From an uncultured Eubacteriales bacterium (GTDB taxonomy: Bacteria > Bacillota > Clostridia > Oscillospirales > Acutalibacteraceae): a stretch of 39,236 bases of DNA. A program made the translations under genes and the position numbers. The notes beneath the pieces were generated by a model. It was not told where the DNA came from and did not search any database. It saw only the letters and a list, made by a program, of their open reading frames with translations. The stretch spans positions 1 to 39,236 of the forward strand of contig CAKSDJ010000009.1 of the NCBI GenBank assembly GCA_934445015.1, in the 5' to 3' direction. The stretch's first letter is position 1. Every line of letters starts with the position of its first letter. Of this stretch, positions 24,322 through 33,488 are shown one piece after another.

Positions 24322-25989
24322 GTGTTTAAATCAAAAACAGTATCTTCGCTTGAAAAATGTTTTTTAAATTCAGACATAGACAAGTTTACAGAACTTACCG
24401 AAGAAAAAATATTCAAAAATCAAAAATATTCATTTCAGCTTTTGTGCCATTTTGAAGATGGTTGGCAAATTGCGCTAAAACCTGTTATAGAGGGCGACCT
24501 TGCCGGATATGTTACCGTGCGCGAGGTTGTTAATATTCCGTCGGAACTGCCTACGTATCCGAATTGCAGCGATCTGCCCGAGGTGCATACGCCGGGTCTT
24601 TATCCCGACCTTTTGCGTCCGCTCAAATACAACGGCGTTTTTCGCCTTTTGCCTACGCAAAGCCGCGCTCTGTGGTTTGATATTCAACCAAACTGTAAAA
24701 TCACGGGTGAAAAAATATTAAAAATAAAACTGATGCGTGTTGATGTGACAAGCAAGGGCTTTTTTGACACAGATGAGGTTGTTGCAGAGCACGAACTCAA
24801 AATCGATATAAAAGACATAGCCTTGCCCGAACAGCAACTTAAATTTACTCAATGGTTTTATGCCGATTGCCTTGCAGATTATTACAATGTTGAGGTGTTC
24901 AGCGACCGTCATTTTGAAATATGTGAAAATTTTGCCCGAACTGCTGTTGAAAACGGACGTAATATGCTGCTTTTGCCGTTGCTCACCTATGCGCTGGATA
25001 CTCACTTCGGCGGTGAGCGAACAACGGTTCAGCTTATTGATGTTTACAAAAACGGAAACAGTTATACATTCGGTTATGAAAATCTTGACCGCTGGCTTGA
25101 TATGTGTAACCGTGTGGGCGTAAAGTATTATGAAGTTTCGCCCTTCTTTTCACAGTGGGGCGCCGACAACACGCCAAAAGTAGTTGCCGAGTGCGACGGC
25201 AAAAAACAGGTTATATTCGGTTGGGGAACAAATCCCCTGTCAACCGAGTACAACACATTTATACGCGCTTTTATAAGCGGTTTTATAAGCCATATGAAGT
25301 CGCGCGGCGAGGATAAAAAATGCTGGTATCATATATCAGACGAGCCGGTTACCGAGCAGCTTGAACAATACAAAAATGTAAGGAATTCAATATCCGATCT
25401 GCTTGAAGATTACAACGTTATGGATGCCATTTCGCATTATGAGTTTTATGAAATGGGAATAATCAAAACCCCCGTTCCCAAAACTATGGGTATAGAACCT
25501 TTTTTGAAAAATAATGTTCCCGATCTGTGGTGCTATTACTGCGGAAGTCAGTGCAACGGAGTAAGCAACTGTCATTTTGCAATGCCGCTGTCGCGTGTGC
25601 GCTCGCTCGGTATGCAGATGTATAAATACAATATTAAGGGATTTTTACACTGGGGCTATAATTTTTATAACAATCAGCTCTCTTACGACCGATTGGATCC
25701 GTTTGCAAATTCCGACGGCGAATGTTTTGCAGCAAGCGGAGATACTTATATGGTGTATCCTGCGCCAAACGGAACCGCGTGGGAGTCAACACGCCTTCGC
25801 GCACTTTATGAGGGTATGGAGGATATGCGTGCTATGACCCTTGCGGAAAGTCTTTGCGGTAAAGAAAAGGTGATAGGTGCCATTGAGGCTCTGTGCGGTG
25901 AAATCAAGTTTGACAAATGTGTAAATGATGCGGATCTGATGCTTAAAATCCGCCGTACCGTAAATCAAATGGTATTTGATAATATATAA
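24322..25989 (+). CDS. GH123/DUF4091-like glycoside hydrolase candidate, cytoplasmic
   Basis: A 555-residue protein resembling the DUF4091 group, whose characterised members are GH123 beta-N-acetylgalactosaminidases. The N-terminal part (about 1-200) reads as beta-sandwich; the rest as a TIM barrel. The Asp340-Glu341 pair in YHISDEP matches the adjacent Asp-Glu used in GH123 for oxazoline stabilisation and acid catalysis. GFLHWGYNFYNN and DPF followed by GDTYMVYP are conserved-looking barrel segments, and ESTRLRALYEGMEDMRA is the typical C-terminal helix. There is no signal peptide, so an imported oligosaccharide is the likelier substrate. The start is GTG with AGGGGGAA upstream. It stands alone between a terminator and another terminator. 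Activity on N-acetylgalactosaminides is inference. Confidence 0.75.
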   Translation: MFKSKTVSSLEKCFLNSDIDKFTELTEEKIFKNQKYSFQLLCHFEDGWQIALKPVIEGDLAGYVTVREVVNIPSELPTYPNCSDLPEVHTPGLYPDLLRPLKYNGVFRLLPTQSRALWFDIQPNCKITGEKILKIKLMRVDVTSKGFFDTDEVVAEHELKIDIKDIALPEQQLKFTQWFYADCLADYYNVEVFSDRHFEICENFARTAVENGRNMLLLPLLTYALDTHFGGERTTVQLIDVYKNGNSYTFGYENLDRWLDMCNRVGVKYYEVSPFFSQWGADNTPKVVAECDGKKQVIFGWGTNPLSTEYNTFIRAFISGFISHMKSRGEDKKCWYHISDEPVTEQLEQYKNVRNSISDLLEDYNVMDAISHYEFYEMGIIKTPVPKTMGIEPFLKNNVPDLWCYYCGSQCNGVSNCHFAMPLSRVRSLGMQMYKYNIKGFLHWGYNFYNNQLSYDRLDPFANSDGECFAASGDTYMVYPAPNGTAWESTRLRALYEGMEDMRAMTLAESLCGKEKVIGAIEALCGEIKFDKCVNDADLMLKIRRTVNQMVFDNI

Positions 25990-26011
25990 ACTGAAAAAAT
26001 TTACTTACCGG

Positions 26012-26043
26012 GTCACTGTTTGAAATTCAGACAGTGACTTTTT
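26012..26043 (+). terminator. Intrinsic terminator after the GH123-like gene
   Basis: GTCACTGTTT (26012-26021) pairs with AGACAGTGAC (26029-26038), with one G-U pair and a 7-base loop, followed by five T's (26039-26043). Confidence 0.88.
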
Positions 26044-26067
26044 GCGTTAAAAAATCCAATATAGTTC

Positions 26068-26096
26068 TTGCCTAAACCTAAAGTTTGTAGTATAAT
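26068..26096 (+). promoter_or_regulatory. Sigma-A-type promoter for miaB and the downstream gene run
   Basis: TTGCCT (26068-26073), 17 bases, then consensus TATAAT (26091-26096). It is the only good promoter seen before the long co-directional run starting with miaB. Confidence 0.75.
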
Positions 26097-26148
26097 AAAT
26101 TAGATTATAATTCAATTAAAATCAATTCAGAATACAGGAGCATTTAAA

Positions 26149-27555
26149 GTGGTGCCAGCCGATAAAAAATTAAATTCATATCCGCCCGAACAGCTCGCTT
26201 ATGCCAAAAGGGTAAGCGGTATTTTGGCGGACCGTAATATTACTTGCCCAAAGGCACATATTGTAACTTTCGGGTGTCAGCAAAATGTGAGCGATTCCGA
26301 AAGAATAAAAGGTATGTTGAGACTTTGCGGCTACACTTTTACGGATAATATATCAGACGCCGATTTTGTAATTTTTAACACCTGTGCAGTGCGCGGTCAC
26401 GCTGAGGACAGGGTATACGGCAATATAGGCGCAGTTAAAAAATACAAACGCAATAATCAAAATCTTATTTTGGCTGTATGCGGCTGTATGGCACAGCAAA
26501 AAACGGTAGCAGAAAAAATTTATAAAAGTTATCCGTATGTTGATATTGTTTTCGGTACACAGCAGTATCATCGTTTGCCTGAATTTATATATCAAAGGTT
26601 AAAAGGCAGCAAAAGGGTGTATGAACTCGCCCTTGACAACGCCGATATAGTTGAGGATATTCCGATAAGTCGTGACGGCACTCTTAAGGGTTGGCTGCCT
26701 GTTATGTACGGGTGTAATAATTTTTGTACGTACTGCATAGTGCCTTATGTGCGCGGGCGCGAGCGTTCACGTCCTCCGGAAGAGATAATCAAAGAAGCAA
26801 CCGATATGATAAACAGCGGTTATAAAGAGATTATGCTTTTAGGTCAAAACGTAAACTCATACGGCAAGGGTGAAGCGCACAATATAAATTTTGCAAAACT
26901 TTTGCGTATGATAAACGATATACCCGGCGATTTCAGAATACGGTTTATGACTTCGCACCCAAAGGATTGTACGGACGAACTGCTGGACGCAATATGTGAC
27001 TGCAAAAAGGTAGAACGCCATATACATTTACCGTTTCAAAGTGGCAGCAGCAGAATTTTAAGGCAGATGAACCGCCGTTATGACCGCGGGGGTTATTTAA
27101 GACTTATTGAGTCGGCACGCAAGCGTATACCTGATGTTCAGTTTACAAGCGATATTATTGTAGGATTTCCGGGTGAAACCTATGATGATTTTTGCGAAAC
27201 GCTGTCACTTATAAAAGAGGTAAAATTCACATCGCTGTTTACGTTTATATATTCACCGCGCGAGGGCACTCCGGCGGCATCTATGCCCGACCCCGTATCA
27301 CGTGAAGAAAAGGGCAAATGGTTTGCCGAGCTTTTGGCAGTGCAGGATAAAATATCAAATCAGTTAAACCTTGACCTTGTGGGCAAAACGGTGACCGTAC
27401 TTTGTGAAGAAACTACTTCAAACGACAGGCTTACCGGCAAAACACAGTATTACTCATCGGTTGAGTTTGACGGTGACCAGAGTCTGATAGGGCAGTTTGT
27501 CACCGTTCACATTGACTCGTATAACAATGTACTTTCGGGTACAATAATAAAATAA
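26149..27555 (+). CDS. miaB: tRNA-2-methylthio-N6-isopentenyladenosine37 methylthiotransferase MiaB
   Basis: A radical-SAM enzyme that adds a methylthio group to i6A37 in tRNA, completing the modification begun by MiaA (at 32553). At 468 residues, the N-terminal domain has the three auxiliary cluster cysteines Cys43 (TFGCQQN), Cys79 (NTCAVR) and Cys113 (CGCMAQ). The radical-SAM CxxxCxxC is Cys189, Cys193 and Cys196 (YGCNNFCTYCIVPY), and a C-terminal TRAM domain ends near 465. MiaB rather than MtaB or RimO is indicated by NTCAVRGHAEDR and by the neighbours. The start is GTG at 26149, 8 bases after GGAG, followed by a second GTG. Confidence 0.95.
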   Translation: MVPADKKLNSYPPEQLAYAKRVSGILADRNITCPKAHIVTFGCQQNVSDSERIKGMLRLCGYTFTDNISDADFVIFNTCAVRGHAEDRVYGNIGAVKKYKRNNQNLILAVCGCMAQQKTVAEKIYKSYPYVDIVFGTQQYHRLPEFIYQRLKGSKRVYELALDNADIVEDIPISRDGTLKGWLPVMYGCNNFCTYCIVPYVRGRERSRPPEEIIKEATDMINSGYKEIMLLGQNVNSYGKGEAHNINFAKLLRMINDIPGDFRIRFMTSHPKDCTDELLDAICDCKKVERHIHLPFQSGSSRILRQMNRRYDRGGYLRLIESARKRIPDVQFTSDIIVGFPGETYDDFCETLSLIKEVKFTSLFTFIYSPREGTPAASMPDPVSREEKGKWFAELLAVQDKISNQLNLDLVGKTVTVLCEETTSNDRLTGKTQYYSSVEFDGDQSLIGQFVTVHIDSYNNVLSGTIIK

Positions 27556-27581
27556 AAAACAAATTTGAGAGGAATTTTAAA

Positions 27582-27986
27582 ATGGGAATTATAGAAGCAA
27601 CAAGAGCACTCGGAACCGAAATTCAAAAGGACGAGCGTTTTATACGTTTTGCCAAAGCAAAACTTAAAAATGACAGCGATGAAAATCTGCAAAATCAAAT
27701 AGGCGAGTTTAACACAATACGTATGAATCTTGATCGTGAAATGAATTCGGAAAAGCAGGACGATGCGAAAATACGCGAACTTAACGAAAAACTACGCGAT
27801 ATATACACAAACATTATGTCAAGTCAGGCTATGCTTGAGTACAACACCGCAAAGGCAGAACTTGATGCAATGCTCAATGATGTTAACAGCATTATTATGC
27901 AGTGTGTTGACGGCGAGGACCCTGCAACGGTTGAACCGCACACAGCCTGCACGGGTTCGTGTTCTACCTGCGGCGGTTGCCATTGA
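27582..27986 (+). CDS. YlbF/YmcA-family protein with C-terminal four-cysteine tail
   Basis: A small helical protein of 134 residues in the family of YlbF and YmcA, which in Bacillus form the RicA-RicF-RicT complex with YaaT. That complex carries Fe-S clusters and influences RNase Y-dependent mRNA maturation and biofilm, competence and sporulation decisions. The body (about 1-105) is an alpha-helical bundle rich in charged residues. The tail holds Cys123, Cys127, Cys130 and Cys133, a CX3CX2CX2C pattern suited to an Fe-S cluster or zinc. It lies between miaB and mutS, the position of ymcA in Bacillus. YmcA versus YlbF orthology cannot be decided by eye. Confidence 0.85.
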   Translation: MGIIEATRALGTEIQKDERFIRFAKAKLKNDSDENLQNQIGEFNTIRMNLDREMNSEKQDDAKIRELNEKLRDIYTNIMSSQAMLEYNTAKAELDAMLNDVNSIIMQCVDGEDPATVEPHTACTGSCSTCGGCH

Positions 27987-28039
27987 TAATACCGATACAA
28001 TAAAAACTACATTTTGTTTCTAAAGGGGATAACAAACAA

Positions 28040-30631
28040 ATGTCAGAATTGTCGCCTATGATGCGCCAATATATGGAAATAAAAGAACAAAATAAAGACT
28101 GTATTCTCTTTTATCGCTTAGGTGATTTTTATGAAATGTTTTTCGAAGACGCCAAGACGGGCTCCGAAGAACTTGAACTGACCCTTACCGGCAGAGACTG
28201 CGGTCTTGAAGAGCGCGCACCTATGTGCGGTGTTCCTTATCACAGCTGCGAGGGTTATATATCACGCCTTGTTGAAAAGGGATACAAGGTTGCTATCTGC
28301 GAACAGACAGAAGACCCTGCAACCGCAAAGGGCATTGTTAAGCGCGATGTTGTAAGAATAATCACTCCGGGTACTGTAATTGAGGGTGAAATGCTTGACG
28401 AGTCGCGCAACAATTATCTTGCCGCCGCAAATATTTCAGACGGCAGAATAGGTGTTTGTTTTACCGACGCTTCAACAGGCGAAGCAAATATAACCGAGAT
28501 TTACGGCGACGATATGTATGAACGCTTTTATAACGAGATAATGCGTTATTCGCCGAGCGAAATTCTGCTAACACCCCAATTTTATGAAACGGTTAAGGAT
28601 TTTTTAGACGAAAAATACACCGGCAGCGTTACACTCAGAGAGCAAAAAAATTTTGACCGCACTTTTACCGAGGATGCTTTTTGCAAGAATTTTGACATAT
28701 TAAGCCCCGAAAACATAGGTATTCAGAGCGGCAGTGTATCACAGGGGGTGTTGGGTGCAGTTATCGATTACCTGCACGAAAACGGAAAAAGCGGTACAAT
28801 AGGCATAAAAAAGGTGAACGTTTATACGTCGTCTCAGTTTATGCAGCTTGATATAACCGCTATCCGCAATCTTGAACTGTGCGAAACTATGCGGACAAAA
28901 TCAAAGCGCGGTTCGCTTTTAGGCGTGCTTGACAAAACCAAAACCCCGATGGGCAAACGGCTTATGCGTTCATTTGTTTTGCAGCCGCTTTGCACTATAC
29001 CCGAAATAACCTTGCGCCAAAACGCGGTAGAAGAGCTTTGCTCCGATACGGTTATGCGCGGTGAAGCACAGGAGTATATGAGCGGCATACGCGATATTGA
29101 GCGTATGATGACAAAGATAGTATACGGTACCGCTACCGCAAAAGAACTTTTGGGTCTTGCCTCTACGGCACACCGTTTTCCGTACATAAAACAATTGCTG
29201 TCGGGCGCAGGCTGCAAAATGCTTAAAGTCATATATAACGATATTGATACGCTTGATGAGATTGTGGAACTTATAGACGCGGCGATAAATGAGGATGCTC
29301 CTGCAACGGTTCGCGAAGGCAAGATAATTAAAAAGGGGTTTAACGAACAGGTTGACATTCTGCGCGATGATATGGACGGCGGAACTTCACATCTTGCCGC
29401 TATTGAAGCAAGAGAGCGCGAACGCACGGGTATTAAAAATCTTCGTGTACGTTACAACAAAGTATTCGGATATTATATTGAAGTTACCAATTCGTTTCTT
29501 GATAAAGTTCCGGCGGATTATATAAGAAAACAAACTCTTACAAACTGCGAGCGGTTTATAACCGAAGAGTTAAAACAACTTGAAAACAGATTGCTCACCG
29601 CAAAAGAGAGGGCGTTTCAGCTGGAGTATGAAATATTCAACAACATACGCGAAACGGTAGCAAACGCTGCGCCCCGTGTGCGCGTTACCGCAGCGGCAAT
29701 AGCGCGGCTTGATGTTATGTGTTCGCTTTCGGCTGTTGCAATCGAGAATAATTACTGCCGACCGCTTGTTACAAATAACGGTGTGATAAGCATAAAAGGC
29801 GGCAGGCATCCGGTAGTTGAAAAACTTTTAAAATCTCCGTTTGTTTCAAATGATACATATTTAGACTCAAATCACGACCGTTGCGCTATTATAACAGGTC
29901 CTAATATGGCAGGTAAATCAACTTATATGCGTCAGGTTGCAATAATAACGCTTATGGCGCAAATGGGCTCTTTTGTGCCGGCACAAATGGCAGAAATAGG
30001 CGTTACAGACGCCATTTTTACCCGTGTAGGCGCGTCCGACGATTTGGCGTCGGGTCAATCGACTTTTATGGTTGAGATGAGCGAAATGGCGCATATACTC
30101 AAAAACGCCACAAAGAATAGTCTGCTTATTATTGATGAGATAGGCAGAGGTACGTCAACGTTTGACGGTATGGCAATTGCAAAAGCGGTTCTTGAATATG
30201 TTGCCGACAAGAAAAAATTGGGTGCAAAAACACTGTTTGCAACGCATTATCATGAACTTACCGAAATGGAAAATGAACTTGACGGTATAAAAAATTACAA
30301 TATTTCGGTCAAAAAACGCGGCGATGATATTATTTTTTTACGTCGTATAGTCCGCGGCGGCGCAGATGACAGTTACGGAATTGAAGTTGCAAAGTTGGGT
30401 GGCATACCAAGTGTCATAACCGACCGCGCAAAACAGATTTTAAAACAAACACTTGAAAGCGGAATAGTTACCTACAAAACGGTAGATACCGCAGTAGACC
30501 AAATGTCGCTTGAAATGCACGGCGCGGTAGATATTTTACGCGAATTACAGGCGGTTGATGTAAACACACTTACTCCGATAGAATCAATGGGTGTGCTTTT
30601 TGATTTAGTCAACAAAGCAAAATCAATTTAA
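28040..30631 (+). CDS. mutS: DNA mismatch repair protein MutS
   Basis: It recognises base mismatches and small loops, then recruits MutL. At 863 residues (normal for MutS1) the mismatch-reading Phe-x-Glu is Phe30-Tyr-Glu32 in GDFYEMF; connector and lever domains follow. The ATPase has Walker A GPNMAGKST at 620-628, the signature region DDLASGQSTFMVEM, Walker B LLIIDEIGRGTSTFDG and the switch His in ATHYHEL. The C-terminus ends in the usual dimerisation helices. Ribosome site AAAGGGGAT precedes the ATG. mutL follows 29 bases later. Confidence 0.97.
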   Translation: MSELSPMMRQYMEIKEQNKDCILFYRLGDFYEMFFEDAKTGSEELELTLTGRDCGLEERAPMCGVPYHSCEGYISRLVEKGYKVAICEQTEDPATAKGIVKRDVVRIITPGTVIEGEMLDESRNNYLAAANISDGRIGVCFTDASTGEANITEIYGDDMYERFYNEIMRYSPSEILLTPQFYETVKDFLDEKYTGSVTLREQKNFDRTFTEDAFCKNFDILSPENIGIQSGSVSQGVLGAVIDYLHENGKSGTIGIKKVNVYTSSQFMQLDITAIRNLELCETMRTKSKRGSLLGVLDKTKTPMGKRLMRSFVLQPLCTIPEITLRQNAVEELCSDTVMRGEAQEYMSGIRDIERMMTKIVYGTATAKELLGLASTAHRFPYIKQLLSGAGCKMLKVIYNDIDTLDEIVELIDAAINEDAPATVREGKIIKKGFNEQVDILRDDMDGGTSHLAAIEARERERTGIKNLRVRYNKVFGYYIEVTNSFLDKVPADYIRKQTLTNCERFITEELKQLENRLLTAKERAFQLEYEIFNNIRETVANAAPRVRVTAAAIARLDVMCSLSAVAIENNYCRPLVTNNGVISIKGGRHPVVEKLLKSPFVSNDTYLDSNHDRCAIITGPNMAGKSTYMRQVAIITLMAQMGSFVPAQMAEIGVTDAIFTRVGASDDLASGQSTFMVEMSEMAHILKNATKNSLLIIDEIGRGTSTFDGMAIAKAVLEYVADKKKLGAKTLFATHYHELTEMENELDGIKNYNISVKKRGDDIIFLRRIVRGGADDSYGIEVAKLGGIPSVITDRAKQILKQTLESGIVTYKTVDTAVDQMSLEMHGAVDILRELQAVDVNTLTPIESMGVLFDLVNKAKSI

Positions 30632-30660
30632 CGGATAATTAAAAACAAGAAGGTGAAAAA

Positions 30661-32556
30661 ATGCCGAATATAAATGTGTTGCCAAAGGCAATTGCCGAAC
30701 TTATCGCAGCGGGCGAGGTTGTTGAACGACCTGCCTCAATAGTTAAAGAAACAATAGAAAACTCAATAGACGCAGGCGCTTTGCACATTACGGTTGAAAT
30801 AAATCACGGCGGTATTACATATATCCGCGTAACCGATGACGGTTGCGGAATATCTGCAAGTGATGTACCTAAGGCATTTTTGCGCCATGCTACAAGCAAA
30901 ATATCAAAGGCGGTAGACCTTGACCACATTTCAACGCTGGGATTTCGCGGAGAGGCACTTGCCGCTACCTGCGCGGTATCGCGCGTAGAAATTTTTACAA
31001 AAACAAACTCGCAGGATTTCGGTACGCATTATAAAATTGAGGGCGGCGAAGAAATCCTTAATGAAGAAGTCGGTTGCCCCGACGGCACAACGCTTATAGT
31101 CCGCGATCTCTTTTATAATACGCCTGCACGAATGAAGTTTTTGAAAAAAGACGTTTCAGAAGGCACAACCGTTGCCGCGGTGGTTGAGCGTTTGGCACTT
31201 GCACATCCCGAAATCGCTTTTAAACTTATACGCGACGGCAAACAAACGCTTGCAACTTCGGGCGACGGTAAGATTGCGTCGGCAGCGTACAGCGTTTTAG
31301 GCAGGGAAATTTCAAACACCCTGATACCTGTTGACCTTTCGCTTGACGGTGTTACGGTTAAAGGGCTTGTCTGCAAACCTGTATTTTGCCGTGCTTCACG
31401 CGCATATCAGTTCACTTTTTTAAACGGCAGGTATGTGCAGTCGGGTACCGTTACGGCAGCAGCGGAGCAGGCGTACAAAAACAGCGCAATGGTGGGCAAG
31501 TTTCCGGTGTTTGTGCTTTGCGTCACTGTTCCTTTTGAAACGGTTGACGTAAATGTTCATCCGGCAAAAACACAGGTGCGTTTTTCAGATGAAAAGCGTG
31601 TTTTTACGGCAGTTTATAACGCGGTTAAAAACGCTATACTTTCAGGCGACACACGCCCCGAAATTTCTGTTACACCCCCTAAAAAGAACAATTTTTTGCA
31701 TATTGACGCGCAGCAGTACCGCCAATCTGCGGTAAAATTACCTCAGTATACCGGATACGGTAAACCCGATAAACCTGATAAAACCGCAGAACCACCCGCG
31801 CCTGTGCAAAGGTTTGAACCTACACGTTTAAAATCGGACAACACGCCGTTCTTTTTACGTGATGAGTTTAAGCCGAATATTCCGCAACAAAAAAGTGCCG
31901 AAACTTATTCTGCAAAACCGGATTTTGCAAATATAAGACCCGAACCTGTTCAAAAAACGCCCAATCCGGTTGAAAAAGAATATTCACCTGAAAATGAAAC
32001 AGAGTTAATAGGCGAGGCTTTTGGCACTTACATAGCTGTTCAAAAGGGCGACAGTATATTTCTTATAGACAAGCACGCAGCGCATGAACGCATAATTTTT
32101 AACCGACTAAAAAAAACCCAGCATGTAGAAACTCAGATGTTGCTTGTGCCTGTTACCGTAAAACTTATCGGCGACGAATATTCAGCGGTTATAAACAATA
32201 TTTCCGTTTTATGTGATTACGGGTTCGAAATAGAGGATTTCGGCAGCGAAACAATAATGGTTCGCGCTATTCCTGCAATTTTGAAGGGTGAAGACGCCGA
32301 GTCTGTTATAACCGAAGCGGCACAAAGCCTTGCAAAACGCGGCAGCGTTCAAATAGAAAAGGCAGACGATATATTGCATACCGTTGCCTGCAAGGCGGCA
32401 ATCAAGGCGGGGTATATCACCTCGCGGGCCGAAATGCTGAGTCTTGCCGTAAGCGTGTTGGAAAGCGATGACGTTATGTATTGTCCGCACGGCAGACCCG
32501 TTGCGTTTGAAATAAAAAAATCGCAGCTTGAAAAATATTTCGGTAGAATACAATGA
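30661..32556 (+). CDS. mutL: DNA mismatch repair protein MutL, with altered endonuclease motif
   Basis: It couples MutS mismatch recognition to strand nicking. At 631 residues, the GHKL ATPase domain (about 1-330) has ETIENSIDAGA with its catalytic Glu, DDGCG and TLGFRGEAL, followed by a Pro/Lys-rich linker (about 335-450). In the C-terminal domain the metal-binding endonuclease motif, usually DQHAxxExxxxE, reads DKHAAHERIIFN: Asp470, His472 and Glu476 are kept, but Gln is Lys471 and the second Glu is Asn481. The companion motifs CKAA, CPHGRP and the terminal FGRI are present. Nicking is therefore probable but with one acidic residue missing. It overlaps miaA by 4 bases (ATGA). Confidence 0.95.
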   Translation: MPNINVLPKAIAELIAAGEVVERPASIVKETIENSIDAGALHITVEINHGGITYIRVTDDGCGISASDVPKAFLRHATSKISKAVDLDHISTLGFRGEALAATCAVSRVEIFTKTNSQDFGTHYKIEGGEEILNEEVGCPDGTTLIVRDLFYNTPARMKFLKKDVSEGTTVAAVVERLALAHPEIAFKLIRDGKQTLATSGDGKIASAAYSVLGREISNTLIPVDLSLDGVTVKGLVCKPVFCRASRAYQFTFLNGRYVQSGTVTAAAEQAYKNSAMVGKFPVFVLCVTVPFETVDVNVHPAKTQVRFSDEKRVFTAVYNAVKNAILSGDTRPEISVTPPKKNNFLHIDAQQYRQSAVKLPQYTGYGKPDKPDKTAEPPAPVQRFEPTRLKSDNTPFFLRDEFKPNIPQQKSAETYSAKPDFANIRPEPVQKTPNPVEKEYSPENETELIGEAFGTYIAVQKGDSIFLIDKHAAHERIIFNRLKKTQHVETQMLLVPVTVKLIGDEYSAVINNISVLCDYGFEIEDFGSETIMVRAIPAILKGEDAESVITEAAQSLAKRGSVQIEKADDILHTVACKAAIKAGYITSRAEMLSLAVSVLESDDVMYCPHGRPVAFEIKKSQLEKYFGRIQ

Positions 32557-33488
32557 GTAAACAAAAAATTATTTGCGTTGTAGGGCCTACCGCATCGGGT
32601 AAAACAGAACTCGGCGTAGCGATTGCAAGGCATTTTAACGGCGAGGTTATATCTGCAGACTCAATGCAGATATACCGCGGTATGAGTATTGCCTCTGCCG
32701 CGCCCGATAAAGATGAAATGCAGGGCATAAAACATCATTTGGTCGAATTTCTTGATTACGGCAGTGAATATACGGTTGCAGATTACGTTAAAGCGGCAAG
32801 GCAAAAAATATCCGAGGTTGCACAAAAAGGCAAAGTTCCCGTGATTGTTGGCGGAACAGGTCTTTATATAAATTCACTTGTTAACAATATCGAATTTGCC
32901 GAGAACAAGGCAGACCTTGAATTGCGGGCGCGGATTACGAAGGAGTTTGACCGTGTCGGTGCCGAAAAAATGCTTGAACGCCTAAGCAAAATTGACAGCA
33001 TTACCGCATCAAAACTTCACAAAAACGATAAACGCCGTATAATAAGAGCGTTTGAAATATATGAAAGCACCGGCAACACAAAAACTTTTCAGGACGTGCA
33101 ATCGTTAAAAAACGAATCGCCGTACAGTTCGGTTTTAATCGGGGTTTCTTATGCCGACCGTGAACTGCTTTATGAGCGCATAAATGCGCGCGTTGACATA
33201 ATGCTTAAAAAAGGTTTGCTTGATGAAGCGTACATTGCCTACAAAAAAGGCGTTGTCGGCGGTGCGGTTCAGGCGATAGGGCATAAAGAATTTTTCGATT
33301 ATTTTGACGGCAAGATTTCACTTGAAGGGGCAACCGAAAAACTGAAACAGTCAACAAGGCGTTACGCAAAACGCCAACTGACTTGGTTTAATAAAGATAA
33401 GCGAATACATTGGATATACAAGGATAAAACCGAAAATGCCGCAGAAGAAGCGTTCAGTATTGCAGAAAGGGAGGAAAACTATGCGTGA
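32553..33488 (+). CDS. miaA: tRNA dimethylallyltransferase MiaA
   Basis: It transfers the dimethylallyl group from DMAPP to A37 of tRNAs reading UNN codons, giving the i6A substrate of MiaB (26149). At 311 residues, the P-loop GPTASGKT is at 11-18, ISADSMQIYRGM and the GGTGLYINSL segment follow, then KLHKNDKRRIIRAFEI and AIGHKEFFDYF. The terminal KRQLTWFNKDKRIHW is typical. Its start overlaps the mutL stop by 4 bases, and its own end overlaps the next gene by 8, so it is translationally coupled at both ends. Confidence 0.96.
   Translation: MSKQKIICVVGPTASGKTELGVAIARHFNGEVISADSMQIYRGMSIASAAPDKDEMQGIKHHLVEFLDYGSEYTVADYVKAARQKISEVAQKGKVPVIVGGTGLYINSLVNNIEFAENKADLELRARITKEFDRVGAEKMLERLSKIDSITASKLHKNDKRRIIRAFEIYESTGNTKTFQDVQSLKNESPYSSVLIGVSYADRELLYERINARVDIMLKKGLLDEAYIAYKKGVVGGAVQAIGHKEFFDYFDGKISLEGATEKLKQSTRRYAKRQLTWFNKDKRIHWIYKDKTENAAEEAFSIAEREENYA

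Noticed and set aside
27977..28001. TTGCCA and TACAAT as a promoter for mutS
   Set aside because: The spacing is only 13 bases, and the first hexamer lies inside the preceding coding sequence.
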